Both the position numbers and the translations under genes were made by a program. The notes beneath the pieces are model-generated. The model was not told the origin of the DNA. It did no database searches and was given only the letters and a program-made list of their open reading frames with translations. A stretch of DNA of 64,000 bases from Geobacter sp. (GTDB lineage: Bacteria; Desulfobacterota; Desulfuromonadia; Geobacterales; Pseudopelobacteraceae): NCBI GenBank assembly GCA_003574895.1, contig PJFB01000007.1:1-64000 (forward strand), given 5' to 3'. Shown in pieces: positions 17,973 through 27,226 of this stretch (its first letter is position 1; each line of letters opens with the position of its first letter).

Positions 17973-18323
17973 AAAGCCCTGTTAACACCAGTATTAAATA
18001 TATTTTACCAGTATAAAGCACCGGTTCTTATCAATTTTGCCATTTAGCCCGCTATTCCTCCAACGGAAAACCGCACCTGCTGATGAAAAAATAAGGGGGG
18101 CTTGTTGCAAAGTAACACCACCCTTGATGATTGACAAAAGCCGCGTCATATAGATACGGCAATTTTTGTTTATAATTATGTCGTATGATTATATTATCAA
18201 ACTTCAAATCATCAAAATCCTATGACGTTACAGGCAAAAGTATTAATCGGAGTATTATAGATTATCGGCCATGGTTTTTCTGCCCAATTAACATAACTCA
18301 ATTGTTTAATATCTAGGAGATTT
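17973..18323. other. AT-rich intergenic region before hslO
   Basis: This 351-base gap separates the polysaccharide locus from hslO. I see no gene, terminator hairpin or convincing repeat. It has a TTGACA at 18130-18135 and AT-rich stretches (TATAATTATG near 18170) that could hold promoter elements for hslO, but the spacing between them is not right for one promoter. The hslO ribosome site AGGAG is at its right end. Confidence 0.5.
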
Positions 18324-19214
18324 ATGAATGACCACATCGTCCGGGCCCTGAGTAATGCAGGAGGAATTAGAGCTTTGGCCTGTACTTCCGCAGACCTTAC
18401 GCGTGAAATTTGCACTCTGCAACAGGCTTCATTGACAGTTCGTGTTGCTTTGGGAAGGGCGCTGGCAGGAGGTGCCCTGATGGGAGCTCTGCTCAAACCC
18501 GGACAAAGAGTTGCATTGAAATTCGAGGGCAATGGCCCGATGGGCAAGTTGATTGTCGAGGCCGACAGTGATGGCTTGGTGCGCGGCACTGTCGGGAACC
18601 CATTGGCCGAGGCGGAGCCGATTAATGATAGATGGAACGTGCCAGGCATACTTGGCAAGGCCGGTTTTCTTACCGTATCAAAGGATCTCGGATTAGGTGG
18701 CGAGCCGTACCGTGGCATGGTGCAATTGCGAACAAGCGAGATCGGCGATGACTTGGCCTATTATCTGACCGATTCCGAACAGGTGCCTTCTGCCGTTGGC
18801 TTGGGTGTTTCTCTGGATGATGGCGGTCAGATCAAAATGTCCGGCGGCTTTCTCGTGCAATCGCTTCCAATGGCCGATGAAGCCGAGATCAAGACAGTCA
18901 TGAACAGGATCACCTCGTTGCCGCCCATAACCAAACTGTTGTCGGAGGGAGGCCCTGACTTGCTGCTGGCAAGCATCTTCGATCAAATACCATACACCAA
19001 GCTGGAGTCACACGACTTATCATTCAGTTGCGGCTGCAGCCGCGAAAAAATCGAACGGGCTTTGCTCACACTGGGCCATGATGCGCTCCTCAATATGGCA
19101 CAGAGCGGAAAAGATACGGATGTAGTTTGTGAGTTCTGCCGACAAGCCTATCACCTTGATACATCTGAGATCAAACTTCTGATGAAACATCCCTCTTTTG
19201 CATCTAATTTCTAA
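18324..19214 (+). CDS. hslO: Redox-regulated chaperone Hsp33
   Basis: The 296-residue protein is the cytoplasmic holdase that is activated by oxidation. Its N-terminal domain has the GRALAGGALMGALLKPGQ segment and FEGNGPMGK of the family. Its C-terminal zinc switch shows all four cysteines, as CGC in SFSCGCSREKIE and CEFC near the end (spacing CxC then CxxC). The ATG has AGGAG six bases upstream. It is followed three bases later by truA, so the two are probably co-transcribed. Length and residues are complete, and I see nothing odd. Confidence 0.95.
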   Translation: MNDHIVRALSNAGGIRALACTSADLTREICTLQQASLTVRVALGRALAGGALMGALLKPGQRVALKFEGNGPMGKLIVEADSDGLVRGTVGNPLAEAEPINDRWNVPGILGKAGFLTVSKDLGLGGEPYRGMVQLRTSEIGDDLAYYLTDSEQVPSAVGLGVSLDDGGQIKMSGGFLVQSLPMADEAEIKTVMNRITSLPPITKLLSEGGPDLLLASIFDQIPYTKLESHDLSFSCGCSREKIERALLTLGHDALLNMAQSGKDTDVVCEFCRQAYHLDTSEIKLLMKHPSFASNF

Positions 19215-19217
19215 CTG

Positions 19218-20006
19218 ATGCGCACTATAAAATTAACGATAGAATACGACGGCACGAATTATTCCGGCTGGCAGATACAGCCCAATGGCCTGGCCGTACA
19301 GCAAGTCATTGAAGAGGCCCTGCGACAACTCCTGAGTGAAACTGTCAGACTGCGGTCATCGGGCAGGACAGATGCCGGCGTACATGCCAGGGGCATGGTG
19401 GCAGTTTTCAGGACTTCAACCAATCTACCGTTGCGTGCCTTTGTTGAAGGCGGCAACCGCTATCTGCCCCCTGATATTGCAATTATTGAGGCAAGAGAAG
19501 TTCCCTCCAGCTTCAAGCCAATCAGCGATGCCCACGCAAAACTTTATCGTTACACAATAATTACATCGGCAGTTCGTTCACCATTGCACCGTTTCCACGC
19601 CTGGCATGTTCGGGAGCCGCTGGATATGGTCGCCATGCGGTTAGCGGCAGACAGGTTTCCCGGCAGCCATGACTTTGCTGCTTTCCGGGCATCCAATTGC
19701 TCTGCAAAGACGACCGTCCGCAGGATCGATTCCATTACCATCAGATCAGAAGGAGATCGAATCATCATTGATGTGGTGGGAGAAGGTTTTCTGAAAAACA
19801 TGGTGCGTATCATGGTGGGGACATTGGTGGATATTGCCAAAGGAAGATTTGCACCTGAGCATATTAGCTGGCTGTTGCAGAATCCTGACAGAAAAAAGGC
19901 CGGCGTAACTGCGCCGGCCTGTGGATTGTGCCTTGAAAAGGTTTACTATGGCGATGAGAACAGCCCAGATTCAAACGAAGTCATTTTTCCGCCAGAAGCT
20001 TCTTGA
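19218..20006 (+). CDS. truA: tRNA pseudouridine(38-40) synthase
   Basis: The 262-residue enzyme makes pseudouridine at positions 38-40 of tRNA. It has IEYDGTNYSGWQIQPN at the start and the catalytic aspartate in SSGRTDAGVHARG at about residue 52. The AFRASNCSAKTTVR and EGFLKNMVRIMVGTL blocks of the family are also present. It starts three bases after hslO. Its 3' end overlaps the end of the convergent tlpA by 26 bases, and a strong minus-strand terminator (19891-19920) is embedded in its last codons. Confidence 0.96.
   Translation: MRTIKLTIEYDGTNYSGWQIQPNGLAVQQVIEEALRQLLSETVRLRSSGRTDAGVHARGMVAVFRTSTNLPLRAFVEGGNRYLPPDIAIIEAREVPSSFKPISDAHAKLYRYTIITSAVRSPLHRFHAWHVREPLDMVAMRLAADRFPGSHDFAAFRASNCSAKTTVRRIDSITIRSEGDRIIIDVVGEGFLKNMVRIMVGTLVDIAKGRFAPEHISWLLQNPDRKKAGVTAPACGLCLEKVYYGDENSPDSNEVIFPPEAS
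19891..19920 (-). terminator. Intrinsic terminator of trxA-tlpA, inside truA
   Basis: Read on the minus strand, a 9-bp perfect stem (AGGCCGGCG with CGCCGGCCT) and a 6-base loop are followed by a run of T residues (complement of 19892-19896). It lies 60 bases after the tlpA stop. The same bases encode residues near the truA C-terminus. Confidence 0.8.
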
Positions 20007-20493
20007 TGAGCGCCTCCATGGATCGACCGGTTTCATCCGAATAGCCACGGTATATCTCGCTCACCTTACCTTTTTTGTCTATTACGAACATTACTGGAAC
20101 CGAGACGATGCCGTAGTCGATCTGCACCTGTTCAGAAGCCAAGGCAACTGGATAGTTGATTCGACGCTCGTCAATAAATGACTTCACTATTTGCTCGCCA
20201 TCCTCATCCATGCTGAGGCCGAGGATCTGTAACCCTTGTTTGCCATACTTACGGTTTATGTCAATAAGATGGGGAATGGATTCATTACAAGGCGGGCACC
20301 AAGTGGCAAAAAAATCGATCACCAGTACATAGCCACGATAATTATCCATGGAGACCGGTTGGCCCGAGGTAGTTATCGCTTTGAAATTCGGCGCTGGCTG
20401 ACCTGCTCGGAGCGCAGCATGAACTTGCGCAGGAAGGAGGGCCAATACCAAAACGGCCGCTGCAAACCATAAGATTAATTTATTAGGTCTCAT
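19981..20493 (-). CDS. TlpA-like thiol-disulfide oxidoreductase, exported
   Basis: The 170-residue protein has an N-terminal signal or anchor (MRPNKLILWFAAAVLVLALL, likely cleavage after QVHA) and an AhpC-TSA/Redoxin thioredoxin fold. The active site is WCPPC within FFATWCPPCNES, and the cis-proline loop is SVPVMF. Such proteins reduce disulfides in the periplasm, often apo-cytochrome c, which fits the cytochrome assembly gene nearby. The ATG at 20493 is preferred to a TTG seven codons earlier that would lie inside trxA. It starts four bases after the trxA stop. Confidence 0.88.
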   Translation of the reverse strand: MRPNKLILWFAAAVLVLALLPAQVHAALRAGQPAPNFKAITTSGQPVSMDNYRGYVLVIDFFATWCPPCNESIPHLIDINRKYGKQGLQILGLSMDEDGEQIVKSFIDERRINYPVALASEQVQIDYGIVSVPVMFVIDKKGKVSEIYRGYSDETGRSMEALIKKLLAEK

Positions 20494-20497
20494 GCTG

Positions 20498-20827
20498 TTA
20501 CAGGGCCTTTGCAATCAAAGCATCCAGTTGGGATTTGGGTACCGCACCCACAATTTGGTCGACAACTGCCCCACCCTTGAACAGGATCAGGGTCGGTATG
20601 CCACGAACCCCATACTTACCGGGGGTAGCTGGGTTTTCGTCAACATTGACCTTGCCAACCTTGATTTTTCCGGCGTACTCGTCAGCAACTGCATCCACTA
20701 AAGGAGCAATAGCTTTGCAGGGAGCGCACCAAGTGGCCCAGAAATCAACCAGAACGGGGACATCTGATTGCAGAACCTCCCTGTCGAAATTAGCGTCAGT
20801 GAATGCAATTACCTTTTCGCTGGCCAT
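20498..20827 (-). CDS. trxA: Thioredoxin
   Basis: The 109-residue protein is a canonical thioredoxin: [18 protein letters not shown] carries the WCxPC redox site at about residues 31-35, and [11 protein letters not shown] carries the cis-proline. It keeps cytoplasmic disulfides reduced. The ATG follows AAAGGAG at a good distance. It is the first gene of a minus-strand pair with tlpA. The divergent gap to cysG holds promoter-like signals for both directions. Confidence 0.96.
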   Translation of the reverse strand: MASEKVIAFTDANFDREVLQSDVPVLVDFWATWCAPCKAIAPLVDAVADEYAGKIKVGKVNVDENPATPGKYGVRGIPTLILFKGGAVVDQIVGAVPKSQLDALIAKAL

Positions 20828-20864
20828 ACTCTGTCTCCTTTTAGATATATATAAGTTTTTCTGA

Positions 20865-20892
20865 ATGATATACCAGGTTGTGAAAAAATCAA
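20865..20892 (-). promoter_or_regulatory. Candidate promoter of trxA-tlpA
   Basis: On the minus strand TTGATT (20892-20887) and TATCAT (20870-20865) are 16 bases apart, 38 bases before the trxA ATG. The fit to the sigma-70 pattern is moderate. Confidence 0.4.
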
Positions 20893-20922
20893 GGGCAATC
20901 TCATAGATGATTGGAGCTTTGG

Positions 20923-20951
20923 TTGAAATTAAATCCGTAAAGAAGTATACT
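20923..20951 (+). promoter_or_regulatory. Sigma-70 type promoter of the heme operon
   Basis: TTGAAA at 20923-20928 and TATACT at 20946-20951 are separated by 17 bases, a near-consensus pair. Transcription would begin near 20958. This leaves almost no leader before the ATG at 20965 and supports the ATG at 20989 as the cysG start. Confidence 0.65.
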
Positions 20952-20988
20952 TGATTTTTTTGCTATGCAATACAAGGAAAATGCGTCA

Positions 20989-21582
20989 ATGTCCCAGTTA
21001 CCATTGAACATAGACATGAGAGACAAGCGCGCCCTGATCGTCGGGGGCGGGAGCGTGGCTTGCCGTAAATTGAAAAAACTGATCGCAGCTGGCGCTGATG
21101 TTCGCCTGGTAGCTCCCCACATGGACCCGGAAATTACAGCGCTGCTCTCAACAGGGGGCATAACGGCACGGGTCGGAAAATACGAGTCCAGGGACCTAGA
21201 TGGTGTCTTCCTGGTGGTGGTGGCAACTGATGATCGCGAAGTAAATCAACAGATAGCTCTTGATGCAATAGAACGCAGGATCCTGGTTACCGTTGCGGAT
21301 GCCCCGGATAATGGCAATTGTACATTTCCTGCCGTTCTCCGCAGGGGCGATCTTGAGATCAGCGTCAGTACAGGCGGCCGGAGCCCGGCCTTTGCGTCTT
21401 TGGTCAGGGATGTTGTGGCTGGGGTAATTGGCGAAGATTACGGCGTTGCGCTTGAACGAATCGCCATTGAGCGCGAAAAGCTATTGACGGAAAGGAATGG
21501 CAGCACATACAATAAAAAGATTATGTATTCTCTTGCTAAACAGATGATTTCCGAGTTGGAAAAGCATAAGGAATTGTTATGA
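20989..21582 (+). CDS. Precorrin-2 dehydrogenase/sirohydrochlorin ferrochelatase (siroheme synthase, N-terminal type)
   Basis: The protein of about 197 residues oxidises precorrin-2 and inserts iron to make siroheme. It corresponds to the N-terminal half of CysG (like Met8). It begins with PLNIDMRDKRALIVGGGSVA, the NAD-binding loop, followed by RRGDLEISVSTGGRSPA, which holds the conserved serine and catalytic region. The methyltransferase half is absent but is supplied by cobA-hemD downstream. I chose the ATG at 20989 behind AAGGAAA; 20965 is also in frame. The stop overlaps the next gene by four bases. It is the first gene of the heme operon. Confidence 0.9.
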   Translation: MSQLPLNIDMRDKRALIVGGGSVACRKLKKLIAAGADVRLVAPHMDPEITALLSTGGITARVGKYESRDLDGVFLVVVATDDREVNQQIALDAIERRILVTVADAPDNGNCTFPAVLRRGDLEISVSTGGRSPAFASLVRDVVAGVIGEDYGVALERIAIEREKLLTERNGSTYNKKIMYSLAKQMISELEKHKELL

Positions 21583-22394
21583 GCCAGATATTTTTCTATA
21601 TAACCCTTGCCCTTTATAGTTGTTCCACCCTGCTCTACCTGGTTTACCTGATCAGAACTACTCCGGTGATCGCACTATGGGCCAATCGTCTGGTCATGTC
21701 CGGCTTTATTGCACATCTCCTTTCCACCATACACCGCTTCAGCTCGGCCGGCCACATTCCGATTACCAACATGCATGAATCCCTGTCGTTTTTCAGTTTA
21801 ACCATTGTTGGGGCATTCCTCTTCTTTGAACGCAAATACCGGGTAACCATCCTTGGCTCATTCGTAATTCCATTGGCCCTGTTGTTGATTATTGCCTCCA
21901 GCGCATACCCTTCGGCTATCCACGAATTGAACCCTGCCTTAAGAAGCAATTGGTTGTGGTTCCACACGATAATGGCTTTCATCAGCTACGCTACCTTTAC
22001 GATTGCTTTTGGCGCTGCCGTGATCTACCTGATTCAGCAGCACTTTCTAAAGAAGAAACGGTTTGGGGCACTCTTCCAAAAGCTTCCGAGCCTGAATACG
22101 CTGGATGACATCAACTATCGCTGCCTGACGGTAGGATTCCCACTATTGACGGTTGCCATAATATCAGGGGCTATATGGGCCGAAAAGGCATGGGGCACAT
22201 ACTGGAGTTGGGACCCCAAGGAGACGTGGTCGCTGATTACCTGGTTCATCTATGCAGCCCTGCTGCATGGCAGGATGACAACCGGCTGGCGGGGAAAACG
22301 GGCTGCCATACTCTCCATTGCCGGCTTTCTGATCATGTTGTTCACGTTCATAGGTGTGAACCTATGGTTACCTGGCCTGCACAGCTATAAATGA
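21579..22394 (+). CDS. CcsA/ResC-type cytochrome c assembly (HemX-like) protein
   Basis: The 271-residue protein has about eight membrane helices and the tryptophan-rich motif [18 protein letters not shown], the heme-handling WWD signature of CcsA/CcmC/CcmF proteins. Conserved histidines appear near MHESLSFF, in LWFHTIMAF and in the last third. Within heme operons this protein is often called HemX, with a proposed role in cytochrome c maturation or GluTR level control. It overlaps the siroheme gene by four bases and precedes hemA by 22 bases. The exact task, heme export or ligation, is not set by sequence. Confidence 0.85.
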   Translation: MSQIFFYITLALYSCSTLLYLVYLIRTTPVIALWANRLVMSGFIAHLLSTIHRFSSAGHIPITNMHESLSFFSLTIVGAFLFFERKYRVTILGSFVIPLALLLIIASSAYPSAIHELNPALRSNWLWFHTIMAFISYATFTIAFGAAVIYLIQQHFLKKKRFGALFQKLPSLNTLDDINYRCLTVGFPLLTVAIISGAIWAEKAWGTYWSWDPKETWSLITWFIYAALLHGRMTTGWRGKRAAILSIAGFLIMLFTFIGVNLWLPGLHSYK

Positions 22395-22416
22395 TGGATT
22401 CAAGGACACATGCCGC

Positions 22417-23718
22417 ATGAACATAATAGTAGTTGGTCTCTCTCATAAAACAGCAACCGTTGAAATACGCGAGAAGGTTGCATTTTCTCCGAATGTCATT
22501 GAAAAGCCGTTGCGCGAACTGGTCGCCCTTGATGACATTATCGAAGGAATCATCGTTTCCACCTGCAATCGGGTGGAGATTTACGCCACCACGCGCGACA
22601 TTGCCGGCGGCATTGCCCGTGTCAGACGTTTTCTGGCTGATTATCACCATATACCTTTTGAGCTAGTCGATCCACACCTCTACAGCTACCATTCCGAAGC
22701 AGCCATCCGCCATGTATTCAGGGTTGCTTCGAGTCTCGATTCGATGGTGGTTGGTGAACCGCAGATACTGGGCCAGATAAAAACATCGTACGGTTATGCT
22801 GCCGAATACAAATCATCGGGCATCATTCTCAATCGCTTCCTGCACAAGGCCTTCTCAGTAGCAAAAAGAGTGCGTACCGAGACAAAAATCGCCTCTTCGG
22901 CTGTTTCTGTCGCCTTTGCCGCGGTAGAACTGGCAAAGAAGATTCTTGGTGACCTGTCCGACAAAACCGTCATGTTGATCGGTGCCGGAGAGATGTGCGA
23001 ACTGGCCGCCAAACATTTCCTTAATAGCGGCGCCCGGGGGGTGATGGTTACCAATCGCACCTTTGAGAAGGCCGAACGGTTGGCCGAGGAGTTCGGCGGT
23101 GAAGCGGTGAACTTTGAGGAAATGTTCGTGCACCTTCATCGGGCAGATATCATCCTCTCCTCCACCGGTGCGCCCCATATCATCATCGGCCCCAAGGATG
23201 TGGAAGATGTTATCAGGCGGCGCAAGTTCAAGCCGATGTTTTTCATCGACATAGCCGTGCCGCGAGATATAGATCCCAAGGTGGATGATCTGGAGAGTGC
23301 TTATCTCTTTACGGTTGACGACCTGCAAGAGATCGTCCAGGCCAATCTGGCGCAACGCAATCGGGAAGCGGAAAAGGCCGAAGAGATCATCAGACAGGAG
23401 ATCGGCCAATTCTACAAATGGCTTTCCTCTTTGGAGGTGACCCCTACCATAGTTGCCCTGCGAACGCACTTCGACGAGATCAGGAGAGCTGAACTCAGCC
23501 GGACTGTTTCCGGTTGGAAAGACCTGCCCCCAGAGGCCGAGAAACGCTTGGATACCCTCACCATGGCGATCATGAACAAGCTTCTTCACACCCCTACTAC
23601 TGTCTTGAAGCAAGCTGGACAAGGTGGGAGAGTCGATCTCTATGTGGATGCCCTGCGGCAGCTTTTCGATCTGGAGGCCGCATCGGATGAAGAAAACGAG
23701 TTGGAATTGGAAGAATAG
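22417..23718 (+). CDS. hemA: Glutamyl-tRNA reductase
   Basis: The 433-residue enzyme makes glutamate-1-semialdehyde, the first step of C5 heme synthesis. The start [19 protein letters not shown] and the [10 protein letters not shown] segment with the catalytic cysteine at about residue 50 are unmistakable. [16 protein letters not shown] is the NADPH loop, and the C-terminal helix repeats form the dimerisation domain. The ATG follows AAGGA at about nine bases. The C-terminus is acidic (EENELELEE). It is co-directional with ccsA and hemC. Confidence 0.97.
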   Translation: MNIIVVGLSHKTATVEIREKVAFSPNVIEKPLRELVALDDIIEGIIVSTCNRVEIYATTRDIAGGIARVRRFLADYHHIPFELVDPHLYSYHSEAAIRHVFRVASSLDSMVVGEPQILGQIKTSYGYAAEYKSSGIILNRFLHKAFSVAKRVRTETKIASSAVSVAFAAVELAKKILGDLSDKTVMLIGAGEMCELAAKHFLNSGARGVMVTNRTFEKAERLAEEFGGEAVNFEEMFVHLHRADIILSSTGAPHIIIGPKDVEDVIRRRKFKPMFFIDIAVPRDIDPKVDDLESAYLFTVDDLQEIVQANLAQRNREAEKAEEIIRQEIGQFYKWLSSLEVTPTIVALRTHFDEIRRAELSRTVSGWKDLPPEAEKRLDTLTMAIMNKLLHTPTTVLKQAGQGGRVDLYVDALRQLFDLEAASDEENELELEE

Positions 23719-23749
23719 GGTATAGAAAACTTCGTCGTAATATTTACAT

Positions 23750-23765
23750 ATTGATTATCATTACA
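23750..23765. promoter_or_regulatory. Possible Fur-type operator before hemC
   Basis: ATTGATTATCATTACA matches about 12 of 16 positions of the right part of the Fur consensus (AATGATAATCATTATC). It lies in a 109-base AT-rich gap between hemA and hemC. This is a weak match that fits iron control of heme synthesis but is not proof. Confidence 0.3.
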
Positions 23766-23827
23766 AGAGCTATATTTTTTATTACACCGCTTTAACCAGG
23801 TACTTATTCAACTGAATGGAGAAAGTT

Positions 23828-24784
23828 ATGACACCAAAAAAACTGCGAATCGGCACCCGTGCCAGCCAGCTAGCCCTCTGGCAGGCCAATTGGGTCAAGT
23901 CCGAATTGGAGACAAGATACCCTCAAATGGAAGTCGAACTGGTCAAGATTAAGACCATCGGCGACAAGATCCTCGATGTTCCACTGGCCCAGGTAGGCGG
24001 AAAAGGGTTGTTTGTCAAAGAGATCGAGGAAGCCATGCTGCGGGGCGAAATCGATATCGCCGTGCACAGCATGAAGGATGTTCCCACTGACTTCCCGGAA
24101 GGATTGGGACTGCACTGCATCACCGAGCGGGAAGACCCGCGTGATGCGGTTATCTCCCGGGGCATCAAATTTGCCGATCTTCCGGAAAAGGCCCGGATAG
24201 GCACCAGCGCATTACGCCGCCAGGCCCAGTTGTTGAAGGTCCGTCCCGACCTGCAGATGGTCATCATTCGGGGCAACGTTGAGACCCGCATCCGCAAACT
24301 GGACGACGACAATCTGGATGCTGTCATTCTGGCCGCCGCCGGCCTGAAGCGGCTCGGTTTTACCGAAAAAGTGGCTGAATATCTCGACACCGATCTTTCG
24401 ATCCCTGCCATTGGCCAAGGTGCGTTGGGGATCGAATGCCGTCTGGCAGATCCGGTCATAACCGAGACCATTGCCTTCTTCAACCATCCTGACACCAGTT
24501 ACGCCGTGCGGGCCGAGCGGGCCCTGCTCAAGCGCTGTGAAGGCGGCTGCCAAGTACCCATCGCCGCCCACGGTACGGTTGTTGCCGGTGAACTGCGGTT
24601 GGTCGGTTTTATTGCCGCGGTTGATGGCCAACGATCAGTACATGGGGAAATAAGTGGGCCGGTGAATGAGTGCGAGAAGCTCGGCGCGCGCTTGGCCGAC
24701 CAACTCTTGGCCCAAGGTGGTAGGGAAATCCTGGAAGAAGTCTATCAAAGAGAGATCGCTACCGCCCAGGAAACCATCGTCTGA
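23828..24784 (+). CDS. hemC: Porphobilinogen deaminase (hydroxymethylbilane synthase)
   Basis: The 318-residue enzyme joins four porphobilinogens into hydroxymethylbilane. It shows LRIGTRASQLALWQ at the start, GKGLFVKEIEEAML and HSMKDVPT in the active site, RRQAQLL, and KRCEGGCQVPIAAHG carrying the cysteine that binds the dipyrromethane cofactor. The ATG at 23828 lies behind GGAGAAAG, so the ATG at 23816 is part of the ribosome site region and not the start. It precedes cobA-hemD by 89 bases in the same direction. Confidence 0.97.
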   Translation: MTPKKLRIGTRASQLALWQANWVKSELETRYPQMEVELVKIKTIGDKILDVPLAQVGGKGLFVKEIEEAMLRGEIDIAVHSMKDVPTDFPEGLGLHCITEREDPRDAVISRGIKFADLPEKARIGTSALRRQAQLLKVRPDLQMVIIRGNVETRIRKLDDDNLDAVILAAAGLKRLGFTEKVAEYLDTDLSIPAIGQGALGIECRLADPVITETIAFFNHPDTSYAVRAERALLKRCEGGCQVPIAAHGTVVAGELRLVGFIAAVDGQRSVHGEISGPVNECEKLGARLADQLLAQGGREILEEVYQREIATAQETIV

Positions 24785-24873
24785 TACAGCTAACGCATTC
24801 AACTGGAACAATGTGGGTAATTGGAAAGACTTCAGCACCTCCTGACAGCCCATGCCTCCGGAACCGGTAATCC

Positions 24874-26421
24874 ATGACTGCACAACAATCAAAAGGAATC
24901 GTATATCTGGTCGGCGCCGGTCCGGGTGATCCTCGTTTGATCACTTTGCGGGGAATCGAATGCCTTTGCAATGCCGAAGTAGTAGTCTACGACTATCTGG
25001 CTAACGAACAATTACTGGCCTATGCACCGGACGGAGCGGAACGGATCTATGCCGGCAAGATCGGCGGCCGGCACAATCAGGATCAGGAAGAGATCAATCG
25101 CCTGTTGGTCCAAAAGGGCCGGGAAGGCAAGCGCGTCGTCCGCCTCAAGGGTGGTGATCCCTTTGTTTTCGGACGCGGCGGCGAGGAGTGCCTGGCTCTT
25201 AGCGCCGCCGGGATTCCCTTCGAGGTTGTACCCGGAGTCACGGCCGGAGTCGGTGCCGCAGCATACGCCGGCATTCCCCTCACCCACCGGGCCATCACCA
25301 CTTCCGTGGCCTTTGTAACCGGCCAGGAAGGCAAAGGTAAAGACGAGTCCGATATTGATTGGGAACGCCTGTCCATAGGCAACGGTACGGTGGTCTTTTA
25401 TATGGGCGTCAGGACCCTGCGCCAGAATATGGCCAGCTTGATGGCAAATGGCAGAAACCCGAATACGCCTGTGGCATTGGTGCGATGGGGTACAATGCTG
25501 TCGCAGCAAGTCCTGACCGGCTGCCTGAGCGACATCGCAGATCGTGCCGAGCAGGCGGATTTCAAGCCGCCGGCCGTGACTATCGTGGGAGAGGTGGTCA
25601 AGCTGCGGGAGAGCCTGTGCTGGTTCGACAGCCGTCCACTGTTCGGCAGGAAGATACTGGTAACAAGGGCGGCTGATCAGGCCGGTGAATTTTCAGCAAT
25701 TCTTGCCGGTCGCGGCGCCATGGCCATCGAATGTCCCACCATACGCCTGGTGGAACCAGAGGAGTGTTCAGCCCTGGATGCCGCCATCAGTGCAGTTGGC
25801 GAATACGACTGGCTGGTGCTTACCTCTGGCAACGCCGTCCGCAGTTTCTTCCAGCGACTGCATGCAGCCGGCCAGGATGCCAGGGCGCTGGCCTCCTGCC
25901 GTGTCTGCGCCGTGGGGCCGAAGACTGCGGAAGCAATATCAGCCTTCGGTATCCGTCCCGACCTTGTGCCACCGGATTATAAGGCTGAAGGGGTGGTAGC
26001 CGAGTTTGGAAAACAGGACATTGCAGGGAAAAGGATCCTTTTCCCGCGAGCCGACCGGGCCAGGGAGGTAATCCCCTGTGAATTGGCAAAGATGGGAGCA
26101 CACGTAGACAGCCCGGTGGCCTACCGCAACGTGCTGCCTGACAAGCTACCTCCAGAAGCCCTGCATGCCTTGGAAAAACGCTCCGTGGACTGCATTACCT
26201 TTACCTCGTCATCGACGGTCCAAAATCTAGCCGCGATGCTGGGGGATGATCTCTTGGTGGATATGCTCAAAGGGGTTGTAGTTGCGTCGATCGGACCGGT
26301 AACTTCCAACACATGCCGCGAATTGGGCCTGAAGGTAGAGATAGAGCCGCCCCGATTTACCTTGCAGGAGTTGGCCGCGGCCATCGAAAGATATTTCAGC
26401 CAGAAGCCCAAAACATCGTAG
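24874..26421 (+). CDS. Fused uroporphyrinogen-III C-methyltransferase/uroporphyrinogen-III synthase
   Basis: The 515-residue protein joins two enzymes of the tetrapyrrole branch point. Residues 1 to about 245 are a SUMT/CobA methyltransferase with VYLVGAGPGDPRLIT, VRLKGGDPFVFGRGGEE and the GIPLTHR segment, which makes precorrin-2. Residues from about 257 are a HemD uroporphyrinogen-III synthase (KILVTRAADQAGEFS, VLTSGNAVRSFF, ITFTSSSTVQNL). The fusion is known from Geobacter-like and some Gram-positive bacteria. With the upstream CysG-N protein it gives a full siroheme route. The ribosome site is weak. It ends the heme operon. Confidence 0.95.
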   Translation: MTAQQSKGIVYLVGAGPGDPRLITLRGIECLCNAEVVVYDYLANEQLLAYAPDGAERIYAGKIGGRHNQDQEEINRLLVQKGREGKRVVRLKGGDPFVFGRGGEECLALSAAGIPFEVVPGVTAGVGAAAYAGIPLTHRAITTSVAFVTGQEGKGKDESDIDWERLSIGNGTVVFYMGVRTLRQNMASLMANGRNPNTPVALVRWGTMLSQQVLTGCLSDIADRAEQADFKPPAVTIVGEVVKLRESLCWFDSRPLFGRKILVTRAADQAGEFSAILAGRGAMAIECPTIRLVEPEECSALDAAISAVGEYDWLVLTSGNAVRSFFQRLHAAGQDARALASCRVCAVGPKTAEAISAFGIRPDLVPPDYKAEGVVAEFGKQDIAGKRILFPRADRAREVIPCELAKMGAHVDSPVAYRNVLPDKLPPEALHALEKRSVDCITFTSSSTVQNLAAMLGDDLLVDMLKGVVVASIGPVTSNTCRELGLKVEIEPPRFTLQELAAAIERYFSQKPKTS

Positions 26422-26496
26422 TTGCGAATTGGTGCGGGCATTTTTCCCGTATCTTGCCGAGGCATTCAAGTTGCCTGGCTTTACCATGATCGGCTT

Positions 26497-27021
26497 TTAT
26501 ACCGGAATTCCCAACTGTGCAGCCATTTCTCGATAAACCTGAAGCGCCTCTTCATTGAACATCACGAATATGATCCGCTCCAGCCCGGCATTCTGAGCAA
26601 CCGCCTCCTGCGCCTGCCCCAAGGCAATGAGTGCGGCTTCGCGCATCGGATAACCGTACACGCCGCAACTGATGGCCGGAAATGCGATACTGCGTACATC
26701 ATATTCGCGAGCCAACAGGAAACAGGAGTGATAAGAGCTTTTGAGCAACTCCGCTTCCCCCCTATTACCGCCATGCCAAACCGGTCCGACCGTGTGAATA
26801 ACATATTTTGCCGGGAGCAGATAACCCTTGGTGATTTTGGCGTCTCCAGTCCGGCATCCGCCCAGGGAGGCACACTCCTGCACCAGTTCCGGCCCGGCGC
26901 CCCGGTGAATGGCCCCATCCACACCTCCGCCGCCCAGCAGGGTGTTATTGGCCGCATTGACAATGGCATCCACGGCCAAGACGGTAATGTCACCTCTGAC
27001 CAGCTCAATAATATTTCTCAT
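26497..27021 (-). CDS. Macrodomain protein, YmdB-like ADP-ribose deacylase
   Basis: The 174-residue protein is a single macrodomain. [20 protein letters not shown] and [16 protein letters not shown] are the ADP-ribose-binding loops, with the Asn and Asp residues used by O-acetyl-ADP-ribose deacetylases, and [11 protein letters not shown] is the second loop. Relatives hydrolyse O-acetyl-ADP-ribose or remove ADP-ribose from acidic residues. The ATG sits behind GGAGGTGAT, a full ribosome site. It converges with cobA-hemD and diverges from the chemoreceptor. No dedicated ADP-ribosyltransferase is seen nearby. Confidence 0.93.
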   Translation of the reverse strand: MRNIIELVRGDITVLAVDAIVNAANNTLLGGGGVDGAIHRGAGPELVQECASLGGCRTGDAKITKGYLLPAKYVIHTVGPVWHGGNRGEAELLKSSYHSCFLLAREYDVRSIAFPAISCGVYGYPMREAALIALGQAQEAVAQNAGLERIIFVMFNEEALQVYREMAAQLGIPV

Positions 27022-27158
27022 TTGCCATCACCTCCGGTTACAATAGATTACCATATGATTATAAAAAGAAAATTATCAGCAATTGAGTGTGTAAGCATGC
27101 CCGTTCGGCTCTCATTAATAATGAAATTGACTGTGGTTAATTGCAGATGTTAATGTAA

Positions 27159-27166
27159 TCCGATAA
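27159..27166 (+). promoter_or_regulatory. Possible flagellar-sigma -10 element before the chemoreceptor
   Basis: TCCGATAA resembles the sigma-28 -10 consensus GCCGATAA. A TAA-type -35 is at 27138-27141, but the spacer is two bases longer than usual. It lies 61 bases before the MCP start. Confidence 0.25.
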
Positions 27167-27226
27167 AATTTATCATTCAACAATTACGGAATTCGATATA
27201 TCAAACCATCTGGGGAGGCATCTATT

